Origin: Theristus sp. LFF4_11
Lineage: Eukaryota; Nematoda; Chromadorea; Monhysterida; Xyalidae
NCBI GenBank assembly: GCA_030248135.1
Contig: JASANC010002586.1
Coordinates: forward strand, 1 to 28,049
DNA: 28,049 nt
Direction: 5' to 3'
Both the position numbers and the translations under genes were made by a program. This document shows, in pieces, positions 23,501 to 28,049 of this stretch. Numbering within the stretch: the stretch's first letter is position 1; every line of letters begins with the position of its first letter. The notes below the pieces were generated by a model. The model searched no databases. It was not told the DNA's origin and saw only the letters and a list, made by a program, of their open reading frames with translations.

Positions 23501-26500
23501 GCCTCCACGGTCTTTGGTTCGTCTGCCTTGTTGCCAGTGTCTCGTTCATTGGCTCCTCGTTTCTTTTACTACTCTACATCATTGGTGTACCGTACAATGT
23601 ACGCTGCGTTCGAGTACCATGGGCAACAATGGTAGGTAACCACCGGATGTTTTTTGTATTTTTTACAAAATCTAAACCGACGCACGGGCGTTCGGATGCT
23701 CTTTGTATTCAGTAATTGGGAAAATCCAAACTGATTTTTTTAAGTTCATGAGAAAATTGTTTTTTAAGTTGCAAAAAAACAGAATGTCACAGAGAGTAAC
23801 AACAGGTGCACGTGGTCAACCATCTTTTACTGTGATGCGGTTGTCGGTTCCGGAATTATCATCGATTTATGATAAAAAATCACATACAGGAATGGTGTTA
23901 CGCGATGGTCTTTTCATTGCTCGCCCTATCTGCCGGTGTCACCACGGCCATTGTGGCACTCACTGAAACAGACGGTCACATGAGGTCCGAATGGAGCTGG
24001 AGTACCGTCTCAATCGTGCGTCTTTTCTGTTTCTTTGTCATCTATTTCAAAGTTTCGATATCCATAAGTCAGGGTTTTTTAGTACAAAACCTAAGGTGTA
24101 TATAGGGTTGGTAAAAAACCGGTTTTTTATATTGCCAGGAAAAAAACGGGTTCTTTTCCGTTTTAAAACCGTTTTAAAACCATAAAAAACCGAATGCTTC
24201 CCAGCTCCTATACTTTCCAGAACTTGGCATCTTGAACTCAAAATAGGAAATACATCAAAATTAGTGATTTTGAGCAGCGTAAAATGCTGTTTTCGGGCAT
24301 ACAACCGACCCAATTTGCTATTTTTGCCACCAAATGCTACCCATTTTTTTGTTTCAAATCAAACCAATTTCGCTTTTATTGGTTTCCAGGGCAGCACGTT
24401 CAATAAATTGAAAACAAAGACTGGGCAGTGACCGTGTAGGTGTGGGGAGCGGGGAGGGACGGTTACAAGGAGACCGGATAGCTGACCCCGATTAGGGGGC
24501 GAGATTTGCAGAACTGCAAAGTGAAACCGGTAGCGAATTGCGTTCGAAAAATAACATTTCATCAGTTCCCTTTGCAAATCGACAACATCGTCAGTCAGTC
24601 TGCATATGCGCTTAGTTTAGCAGTCACCTTGTCTTCATCGTATTTCACTTGACCCTTGCCACAAAAGCTTCTGCAAAATGATGCTTCACCAGTTCAGTTC
24701 AACACAGTTCACTGCACCGTTTTTTCAAAAATATAATTTTACATTTTATCAATCAAACGAAGAATTGTAATTTTTTACCACGAAGTTTGAAAATTTTTAA
24801 GGTAAAAAACCGGTTCTTTATTTTTTCAGGAAAAAAACTGAAAAAACCGGTTTTAAAACGGAAAAAAAACCGTTTTTTTTTCCTGTGCCAACCCTAGGTG
24901 TATACATCCACTTCTAAAATTCTAGGCGTATGAGCAAATTTTTAGGTGTGTGGATAAAAAACTAGTGAGTTTTGTACTGGTGTGTTCTGTTCCGGTTCCG
25001 TGTAAATGAAATAAATAAGTGATTGATCGAAGAAATTATCATATTGTCAGTCTTTTCTTCCTTTTTGCATGCATAAACACGTATCTCTCTTGGCGGAACC
25101 GAAATAAAGAACCATAAAAACATAACCTGCGCCATACACCTAACATACACCTAGATGCAAAATTTTGAGTGTATCAAGAAATTTTTAGGTGAACTAAACA
25201 CCTCACATACACCTAAAACAATCCCTGCCATAAGTTCACGCCAAGTCTTAGTTTTAGATCTTTTTTAGCGGAAGTGATGAGTTTTGTTTTCTGCGCAGTT
25301 ATACCTGATCGATACCGATTCTTTTTTAAATACAGCAACTGGAAAATTGTTAGCCGAGCCATTGAATCCCGGCTGCATGAAGACGAGTTCCAGCAAACAC
25401 CACCAGCAACAAAAATTAAATTCAATAAACCACAATGGTGTTTGGTTTGGGATTACGGCAACTTTCAAACAAGATCGACTGTCTTGGTTAACAATTTTAG
25501 AAAGTGTTCCGATCAATTACCAATTACCAACCAATCAGCTGATTCCCAATAATTTGGAGTTCGACTGCAAATAACCGTCACTGCAGGCAGCCTGTTTCGT
25601 GCTCTCGGTCACATTCGGCTGCGAGGCAGCGCTGATGTGCCGCTGCGAACAGTCGGACACGGGTGCTGGCCGGAAAATGTTCATTCGACGTGTGGCGATG
25701 ATGTCGGCCATGTGATATGTGCAACAAACAACTCAACCGCCACAAACTGAACGCGCCCGCATCACTAACCGAGTGACAGCATTTCACAGTACACTGCGTT
25801 GCACTGATTGGTCACACACAAAACAACAGTCTAACCAATCAATCACAAACATTTCTTTTAACAATAATTGTATGATTTCGGGTGTTTCGTCGTGTTCCAC
25901 CCACTTACCGACTCATTGTACAGAAGCAAAAACTTGACAAGACTTTTGATTTGATTCAAGGCTCTCAAGTTTGAGCGGATTCTAGTCTGAAACAGTGTAC
26001 ACGTTGATTGACTAATGAACTACTTACTGCAGCCACTCATTGTATTTGACACTTGCCGTGCTTTTGCTTAACAACACACTTCGTTGTTTGGTTTCGTTAC
26101 TACTCTGATTCCTGTTCCTTCCTAATGAACATAAACTGCTTAACACCGTTCTTCGATCAGCAAGGCCACGTCAGTACTGTCGATAGTGTTTTTTGTTCAC
26201 CACATACGACAATTTACCAACACCCAAAAGTGCAATTATCCAGTATTTATTACACAATCGATCAGTCCATTTCACAGACAGAAAAGAAAAAAGTCATCTC
26301 GCTTTTCGGAAAATACTTTCGACGCAAAAAACGTCCACAAGACAGTGAAAACAGTTTGCCCATATAAAAATTGCGTTCATTCAAACCACGAACACAATAC
26401 ACGTCTCAACTTTGAACACTTCAACATTTCAGACCTGCACTTGGACCTCAGACCAGCTCTTTCTGGTGCACTCGTCACATTCGAATACATGAAATGAACA

Positions 26501-28049
26501 AAAGCAAACAAACAACAGACAAACATTCTCATGATTCTCCACAATTTTCTCACTCAAGAGCTCAAGACTGGACCATGAAAACAAGAACAACACCAAGGAA
26601 TAATAACTCGTAAACGCCAGACTCCTTCATCACCAAACTACGGAATCAAAAATCGAAACATCCAGAGAAAAAAACAATGACTGATATGCTCATAAATTCA
26701 ACAAACTAAGCCCTCTTTAAACGCCAATCACCCAGACAGAACAGAGGTGCCCCATGTTGGTCGTGTGACCACGTGCTTCATATAAACTAACGATTAAGGT
26801 ATGTCTGTTTAAACCTGTCATTTTTTCGTAGAATACAGAGCATGCGAAGCATTGGATGCTGGACGAATGTATCCGGTTTAGGGTTTGGCTAAAATCAAAC
26901 ACCCCGCTTGTGGCTGAGGCTAAAGATGTTTCCTAGTAGCCGCGATGCTGCTCTTTCTTCGTTCGCGAGCTCTGCATGATGCGAAAAAAAGTAACAGATT
27001 GAAGCAAACATACTTTAGCGCAATGCACACCAAGCGAAAGACAAAAAGCCGTTACGAAATCATGTGTTCTTTCTGCCACACCAACCTTGGTTGTGAGTGT
27101 CGAGTAGATTTGTCTCAAAAATGTAGCCGACCGGAATCCAGTTGAGGAATTTTAGCAACGTTTGCAATGTGGCTTCGATAAGTGCCACGTTTTCCGGAGT
27201 TCTCCTGAAAGAAACATTGTGGAACTTGCCATATTGCCAGGAATGATCACAGAGGGGCAGGAGAACAGCTTTTCACAAAATACGAAAAACGTGACGAGCG
27301 GCCTTGATTGCAGTATGGATTATCTATGACTGATTGAATTTGAGCATCTGTAATTGTATCGGTGAAATACCAAGTAAAGCACCACGTTCCATGACGATCA
27401 AATGCGAAACGCATCACCCAACAGGACGATCATACAGTCGAACACTAAATTATAGGCAAGCAGCTGATTGGTTGGTGGGTGGTGATCACGTGATGCATGC
27501 TTTCTCATGCAAAACAAACTTCTCCGTCCTCCCCATCACAACGCCTGCACAGAAAGCATGCATCAACCAATCAGCTGATTGCCCATAATTGAGTTTCACA
27601 GTCAATCAACTACGTTATCACACCGTCGCACAGGATTATGGTGAATGCACAGCAACACGTGGAGCCATGGTGTTGTGGTGAGGTTGGCACAGTGTTGACA
27701 TCATCGAACAGAAATGCACCAAAAAACAATCGTCCGGAAATCTCACCAACCATAACAAACTGGCAGAGTTGGTAGACGGGCCTGGAATTCCCCGCAGAAC
27801 TGTTGCTTCAAGTAGCGCGCCTTTGCAGATGTAATTTCGGCTGCGGAAAAGTCGAATACTTCTTCGCTGAAAAAAACAGAAAGCAAGAATAAAAGAAAAA
27901 TAAATAACATCTAGCTTTTGGAGATGAAAAACTTTAAAAATACAGATATCAGCGGTTAGCGAACACCTCTAAAACAACAATGTGGCAACGTGACGCCCCA
28001 AAAAAGCAGCATAATTTAGACAAAAAAAACAACAACACAGACCTGAGCA
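8443..28049 (-). CDS. XPO1: Exportin-1 (CRM1), partial: 22 exons, N-terminus off the right edge
   Basis: XPO1 is the karyopherin-beta export receptor that, with Ran-GTP, carries leucine-rich NES cargo and snRNA/ribosome adaptors through the nuclear pore. The chain of minus-strand exons follows human XPO1 collinearly from LLSEEVFDF to the C-terminal tail, with conserved blocks such as [96 protein letters not shown] and [18 protein letters not shown]. Together they give about 917 codons of a family near 1070 residues, so ~155 residues are missing to the right. All exons join in phase through GT-AG introns. The NES-groove cysteine that leptomycin B modifies in human (Cys528, context [13 protein letters not shown]) is kept. 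Two N-terminal exons (27086-27204, 27751-27866) contain three frameshifting indels. One intron (17926-27085) is 9.2 kb and hosts a gene on the other strand. Confidence 0.97.
8581..9011. other. Last XPO1 intron, nothing recognised
   Basis: 431-bp intron between LVQIK and EFIGND. No element shared with the rest of the window was seen. Confidence 0.4.
9012..9108 (-). CDS. XPO1: XPO1 exon 21 in window
   Basis: One base completing Asp, then [20 protein letters not shown] and [12 protein letters not shown], donor GTATTG, acceptor ATCGTTGCAG. Matches human HLRDFLVQIKEFAGED across the next intron. Confidence 0.97.
9346..9511 (-). CDS. XPO1: XPO1 exon 20 in window
   Basis: Two bases completing Gly, then [33 protein letters not shown] and two more bases before donor GTTCGT. 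Corresponds to human HASILAYMFNLVEEGKI and LLKSAFPHLQD. Confidence 0.93.
9818..9964 (-). CDS. XPO1: XPO1 exon 19 in window
   Basis: Acceptor TTTCATCGTAG, chosen because it gives [15 protein letters not shown] (human ADTGLQILFTLLQNV). A more upstream AG at 9976 would insert codons the family lacks. Continues [20 protein letters not shown] and QAQVA plus one base, donor GTAAAA. Confidence 0.95.
10056..10221. mobile_element. MITE family 2, copy B, in an XPO1 intron
   Basis: Left AGTCGAACTCTAAATTATAG and right CTACAATTTAGAGTTCGACT are near-perfect inverted repeats; arms GCAATCCGCTGATT and AATCAGCTGATTGC lie just inside, and GTGATCAC occurs on both sides. The best preserved ends of the family. 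Confidence 0.8.
10368..10611 (-). CDS. XPO1: XPO1 exon 18 in window, tandem NAGNAG acceptor
   Basis: Reads [51 protein letters not shown] plus one base, donor GTCAGT. The acceptor is CCAGCAG: using the first AG starts at 10611 and adds one Gln; using the second starts at 10608. The family length favours the second, scanning favours the first; both keep the frame. Confidence 0.96.
10930..11052 (-). CDS. XPO1: XPO1 exon 17 in window
   Basis: 41 codons, phase 0: [41 protein letters not shown], donor GTGAGC; acceptor GCTGTTTTGCAG. Almost identical to human around ENFVPPLLDAVLIDYQRNVP. Confidence 0.97.
11222..11256. repeat. (ATTCC)n microsatellite in an XPO1 intron
   Basis: Seven or so ATTCC/ATTC units in tandem, read as GGAAT on the XPO1 sense strand. 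Confidence 0.85.
11354..11536 (-). CDS. XPO1: XPO1 exon 16 in window
   Basis: 61 codons: [20 protein letters not shown], then [15 protein letters not shown] and [13 protein letters not shown], donor GTGGTC. The acceptor is ATCTGCAG; an AG 10 bases earlier would not keep the frame. Confidence 0.97.
11537..12032. other. XPO1 intron sequence, nothing recognised
   Basis: 496-bp intron between HPFLSQ and LGRIYLD codons. No repeat or gene recognised. Confidence 0.4.
12033..12137 (-). CDS. XPO1: XPO1 exon 15 in window
   Basis: 35 codons: [35 protein letters not shown], donor GTGGAG. Matches human NVDILKD and ILKTNVRACKAVGHPF. Confidence 0.95.
12448..12582 (-). CDS. XPO1: XPO1 exon 14 in window
   Basis: 45 codons: [20 protein letters not shown] to [15 protein letters not shown], donor GTGAGC. 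Matches human VHTFYEAVGYMIGAQTD and LPNQVWDSIIQQA. Confidence 0.95.
12891..12974 (-). CDS. XPO1: XPO1 exon 13 in window
   Basis: 28 codons, [20 protein letters not shown] then ICDLSPAQ, acceptor TTTTTTAG, donor GTGTTT, phase 0. Confidence 0.95.
13241..13300 (-). CDS. XPO1: XPO1 exon 12 in window
   Basis: Only 20 codons: [20 protein letters not shown], phase 0 at both ends, acceptor CTTTCTTTGTAG, donor GTGAGT. Its short length hides it among shadow frames, but it matches human [19 protein letters not shown]. Confidence 0.97.
13301..13877. other. XPO1 intron sequence, nothing recognised
   Basis: 577-bp intron. A plus-strand open frame at 13609-13791 has no recognisable similarity and is not supported as a gene. 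Confidence 0.4.
13878..14053 (-). CDS. XPO1: XPO1 exon 11 in window (NES-groove cysteine)
   Basis: Two bases completing Asp, then [40 protein letters not shown] and [18 protein letters not shown], donor GTACGG. The Cys in LLGLCEQ is the equivalent of human Cys528 in the NES-binding groove, the target of leptomycin B; its presence predicts a drug-sensitive protein. Confidence 0.97.
14250..14335. repeat. MITE family 4 left-half fragment with a (GTCAC)n run
   Basis: AAAGGCCGGTTCATAGTGGA followed by CGTATACGCATACGG matches the left part of the element at 14851. It then runs into four tandem CACGT/GTCAC units (about 14289-14309), which contain ACGTCA half-sites of the cAMP response element. Lies in the intron between exons 13878-14053 and 14386-14464. 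Confidence 0.55.
14386..14464 (-). CDS. XPO1: XPO1 exon 10 in window
   Basis: 26 codons plus one base: [26 protein letters not shown], then donor GTTGGT. Acceptor TTTTTCAG. Confidence 0.97.
14577..14680 (-). CDS. XPO1: XPO1 exon 9 in window
   Basis: Two bases completing Val, then [18 protein letters not shown] and [10 protein letters not shown], donor GTGCGT. Nearly invariant part of the family. Confidence 0.97.
14851..14974. mobile_element. MITE family 4, complete short copy in an XPO1 intron
   Basis: Left end AAAGGCCCGTTCACACTGAC and right end GTCAGTATGAACAAGCCTT are inverted copies with few mismatches; the inner part carries GTATGCG/CATGCGTC and CACGTCA motifs. It is about 124 bp with no coding capacity and ends about 20 bp from the exon 14996-15134 donor. 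Confidence 0.65.
14996..15134 (-). CDS. XPO1: XPO1 exon 8 in window
   Basis: Acceptor [30 protein letters not shown], then [20 protein letters not shown] and TMRETL, plus one base before donor GTCGGT. The acidic stretch after VVEN corresponds to the HEAT9 loop that in human CRM1 couples Ran-GTP and cargo binding. Confidence 0.97.
15135..15598. other. XPO1 intron sequence, nothing recognised
   Basis: AT-rich intron DNA between exon 14996-15134 and the MITE at 15599. No repeat shared with the rest of the window was seen. Confidence 0.4.
15599..15812 (-). mobile_element. MITE family 3, copy 3 (inverted), in an XPO1 intron
   Basis: GGTCCCGAGAATCAATGCGC, TAAATAGTTTCATGCATAAA and CATAAAGATTGAAACTAG are the reverse complements of blocks in the copies at 3895 and 6165. 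The opposite end, CATTCAGTCGCAGAACCGAA near 15776, is the inverted partner. It ends about 30 bases below exon 15842-16060. Confidence 0.65.
15842..16060 (-). CDS. XPO1: XPO1 exon 7 in window
   Basis: 73 codons, phase 0: [20 protein letters not shown], then [14 protein letters not shown] and [14 protein letters not shown] before donor GTGACG. Human has SEVEETEIFKICLEYWN and VPPRRQLY at these places. Confidence 0.95.
16282..16760. mobile_element. MITE family 1, copy 2 (complete, 479 bp), in an XPO1 intron
   Basis: Terminal inverted repeats of about 26 bp start TACCGTATTACCTCTA on both ends with one mismatch further in. The terminal TA may be a TA target duplication, as for Tc1/mariner-like elements; no longer duplication is visible. 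Inside are two perfect 24-bp palindromes with different arms (AATAATCCCCCA near 16381 and AATAAACCCCCA near 16720) and several poly-C tracts. No transposase. It lies between XPO1 exons 15842-16060 and 16797-16877, 36 bp from the latter's donor. Confidence 0.85.
16797..16877 (-). CDS. XPO1: XPO1 exon 6 in window
   Basis: 27 codons, phase 0, [10 protein letters not shown] to TTDIAHKM, acceptor TTTTTCAG, donor GTGAGC. It corresponds to human KEHGQLLE onward, a variable stretch. Confidence 0.9.
17356..17520 (+). mobile_element. tRNA-derived SINE-like sequence in an XPO1 intron
   Basis: GTGGCCTGGGTGGTAGCGCG (17356-17375) resembles a tRNA 5' part with box A, and GGGATCGAGCCCC (17400-17412) fits box B at the right distance. 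Non-tRNA sequence follows. The anticodon stem and acceptor stem do not fold as a working tRNA. The 3' limit is a guess. Confidence 0.5.
17547..17651 (-). CDS. XPO1: XPO1 exon 5 in window
   Basis: 35 codons, phase 0, acceptor TTTTTTTGCAG, from [20 protein letters not shown] to [10 protein letters not shown], then donor GTCGGT. Matches the conserved GKDDEQNFIQNL region of human XPO1. Confidence 0.95.
17791..17925 (-). CDS. XPO1: XPO1 exon 4 in window
   Basis: 45 codons in phase 0, opening [20 protein letters not shown] and ending MTQLRE before donor GTCGGT. It is reached from exon 27086-27204 across the 9.2-kb intron; the join STLTTK to FLPVAVF matches the family. Confidence 0.95.
17926..21120. 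other. First part of the giant XPO1 intron, no gene recognised
   Basis: About 3.2 kb of AT-rich DNA. Several frames of 60-125 codons exist on both strands (for example 19717-20094 minus, 20325-20612 plus) but none has recognisable motifs or exon-like composition. A G-rich run lies near 18721-18740. Confidence 0.4.
21193..21377 (+). CDS. Tentative first exon of the MARVEL gene (hydrophilic N-tail)
   Basis: ATG at 21193, then [20 protein letters not shown], a Gln/Asn-rich polar stretch, and TAGAS plus AG of a split codon before donor GTATGT. Its phase fits an acceptor at 23109 (AG followed by C TCC GAA), giving a cytosolic tail ahead of helix 1, as MARVEL proteins often have. Support is phase, donor quality and composition only; that acceptor (GTCAATAAAG) is weak. 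Confidence 0.4.
21193..25715 (+). CDS. MARVEL-domain four-helix membrane protein (CMTM/MAL/plasmolipin-like), nested in an XPO1 intron
   Basis: Proposed exons on the plus strand: 21193-21377 (tentative), 23110-23200, 23461-23631, 23890-24015, 25587-25715. The last four join in phase 0 through GT-AG introns and give a MARVEL domain: helix 1 from GILKSLQV into [15 protein letters not shown], helix 2 [20 protein letters not shown] followed by IIGV and VPWATM, helix 3 [20 protein letters not shown], helix 4 [17 protein letters not shown], then a short cytosolic tail ending at TGA. MARVEL proteins act in membrane apposition, vesicle traffic and chemokine-like or junctional roles; the subfamily is not settled. 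From Met 23135 the protein is 162 residues; with the upstream exons about 233. It runs opposite to XPO1. Certain as a domain, less so at the 5' end. Confidence 0.8.
21378..22859. other. Intronic stretch without recognised features
   Basis: AT-rich DNA between the tentative first MARVEL exon and the retroelement-like tail. The plus-strand frame at 22055-22429 shows no recognisable motif. Confidence 0.35.
22860..22976 (+). repeat. Possible retroelement 3' end with (ACTG)n tail
   Basis: AATAAAA at 22949-22955 is followed by about five ACTG units to 22975. A poly(A)-signal-like motif followed by a short tandem tail is how several LINE and SINE 3' ends look. The upstream limit is arbitrary. Confidence 0.35.
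23110..23200 (+). CDS. MARVEL gene exon, start of helix 1
   Basis: Reads [20 protein letters not shown] then [10 protein letters not shown] and a strong donor GTGAGT. The pattern Tyr-x-x-(S/T)-x-x-Gly-(I/L)-L-K-x-x-Q is typical of the start of MARVEL domains. If the upstream exon is wrong, translation would start at ATG 23135 inside this exon; an in-frame stop at 23105 limits it upstream. Confidence 0.7.
23461..23631 (+). CDS. MARVEL gene exon, helices 1-2
   Basis: Acceptor TTTTCAACTTTCAG, 57 codons, donor [21 protein letters not shown] ends helix 1, [19 protein letters not shown] and LLLLYIIGV form helix 2, and VPWATM is the conserved start of the loop before helix 3 (plasmolipin has IPWPF). 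Confidence 0.85.
23890..24015 (+). CDS. MARVEL gene exon, helix 3
   Basis: Acceptor CACATACAG, 42 codons: [42 protein letters not shown], donor GTGCGT. Without splicing the frame continues about 30 codons to a stop and loses the conserved helix 4. Confidence 0.8.
24070..25227. mobile_element. Outer hAT-like element with 8-bp target duplication CCATAAGT
   Basis: Starts CAGGG and ends CCCTG; flanked by perfect CCATAAGT at 24062-24069 and 25228-25235. Subterminal AGGTGTAT/ATACACCT motifs recur in both orientations near both ends (around 24095, 24897, 24944, 25138, 25207). An 8-bp duplication with CAGGG ends is typical of the hAT superfamily. Without the inner insertion it is about 356 bp and non-coding. 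It lies in the last intron of the MARVEL gene, 55 bp after a donor site. Confidence 0.85.
24103..24896. mobile_element. Inner hAT-like element (794 bp) with 8-bp target duplication GGTGTATA
   Basis: Starts TAGGGTTGG and ends CCAACCCTA; flanked by perfect GGTGTATA at 24095-24102 and 24897-24904, which is a motif of the outer element. Beyond the tips, long imperfect inverted ends carry AAAAACCGGTTTT and CCGTTTTAAAACCG blocks. No transposase frame; a non-autonomous hAT-like element that jumped into the outer one. Confidence 0.88.
25521..25567. repeat. MITE family 2, right-end fragment (copy D)
   Basis: ACCAACCAATCAGCTGATTC then AATAATTTGGAGTTCGACTG match the right arm of copies A-C. It ends 19 bases before the first base of the last MARVEL exon, so it forms part of that acceptor's upstream region. 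Confidence 0.7.
25587..25715 (+). CDS. MARVEL gene last exon, helix 4 and C-tail
   Basis: Acceptor CGTCACTGCAG, 42 codons and [23 protein letters not shown] is helix 4, followed by [20 protein letters not shown] and AM. The exon is GC-rich in an AT-rich intron. The minus-strand frame over the same bases also looks exon-like but has no partner exons. Confidence 0.8.
   Translation, partial: AACFVLSVTFGCEAALMCRCEQSDTGAGRKMFIRRVAMMSAM
25716..27085. other. Right part of the giant XPO1 intron, no gene recognised
   Basis: Holds the presumed 3' UTR of the MARVEL gene just after 25715; a clear AATAAA was not found close by. The remaining sequence is A/C-rich on the plus strand with only weak open frames. 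Confidence 0.35.
27086..27204 (-). CDS. XPO1: XPO1 exon 3 in window, with +1 and -2 frameshifts
   Basis: Acceptor TTTCTTTCAG. The exon opens GAG AAC TCC (ENS, as in the family), then an extra base near 27192-27196 moves the frame to [27 protein letters not shown]. Two bases are then missing near 27104-27110 before STLTTK and donor GTTGGT. Length is 119 against the 120 expected from human XPO1 (40 codons), exactly the net of +1 and -2. Both ends are in phase 0 with their neighbours. Confidence 0.85.
27435..27602. mobile_element. MITE family 2, copy C, in an XPO1 intron
   Basis: Left CAGTCGAACACTAAATTATA and right CCCATAATTGAGTTTCACAG are inverted ends; the inner arms GCAGCTGATTGGTTGG and CCAATCAGCTGATTGC and the nearby GCATGCTTTCT/AGAAAGCATGC pair make this the most self-complementary copy of the family. 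Confidence 0.75.
27751..27866 (-). CDS. XPO1: XPO1 exon 2 in window, with a +1 frameshift
   Basis: Acceptor TTTTTTTCAG; frame opens (S)[20 protein letters not shown] and runs to CGEF. It then needs a one-base skip near 27776-27786 to continue as QLCQFVM to donor GTTGGT. The exon is 116 bases, while 115 would fit the family and the flanking phases. Unskipped, translation meets TGA right at the donor. Confidence 0.85.
28043..28049 (-). CDS. XPO1: XPO1 exon 1 in window (last 7 bases only)
   Basis: The final bases read TG CTC AG before donor GTCTGT on the minus strand. With the first base of the next exon they give L-L-S, matching the LLSEEVF junction expected in XPO1. The rest of this exon lies outside. 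Confidence 0.65.

Noticed and set aside
25576..25711. Minus-strand exon-like frame starting [18 protein letters not shown] with a possible donor
   Set aside because: Same bases on the plus strand encode MARVEL helix 4 with a good acceptor, fitting phase and a stop codon. No partner exons exist for the minus reading; it is the antisense shadow.

Overview
The window is nuclear DNA from an animal, most likely an invertebrate. Three genes are split by GT-AG introns and encode metazoan-type proteins: thrombospondin type-1 repeats, the nuclear export receptor exportin-1 (XPO1/CRM1) and a four-helix MARVEL membrane protein. Exons are GC-rich, while introns and intergenic DNA are AT-rich and full of short non-autonomous transposons. 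I cannot name the phylum. Exon boundaries come from reading splice sites and reading phase by eye and comparing with the remembered human XPO1 sequence; no alignment was run.

Layout. 1-323: right part of a C-rich inverted-repeat element (MITE family 1). 441-2623: five minus-strand exons of a thrombospondin type-1 repeat gene that continues past the left edge; one exon carries a one-base frameshift, and introns hold a tRNA-derived SINE and a MITE. 2624-8442: no recognisable gene; it holds a ~0.92 kb CpG-rich 15/16-bp minisatellite (about 4063-4980), MITE family 3 copies and AT-rich DNA, the last part perhaps XPO1 3' UTR. 8443-28049: XPO1 on the minus strand, 22 exons in view (the first one only 7 bases), covering about the last 917 codons; the first ~155 residues lie beyond the right edge. 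17926-27085 is one 9.2-kb intron, far larger than the others (tens of bases to ~0.7 kb), and it contains a plus-strand MARVEL-domain gene (core exons 23135-25715).

Relations. XPO1 and the TSP1 gene are on the same strand; the MARVEL gene is nested in XPO1 in the opposite direction. Within the MARVEL gene's last intron sits a hAT-like element that has been invaded by a second hAT-like element, each flanked by a perfect 8-bp target duplication. Three indels disrupt two N-terminal XPO1 exons although all other XPO1 exons are intact, and the TSP1 gene has one more, so either the assembly has residual indel errors or there are real lesions.
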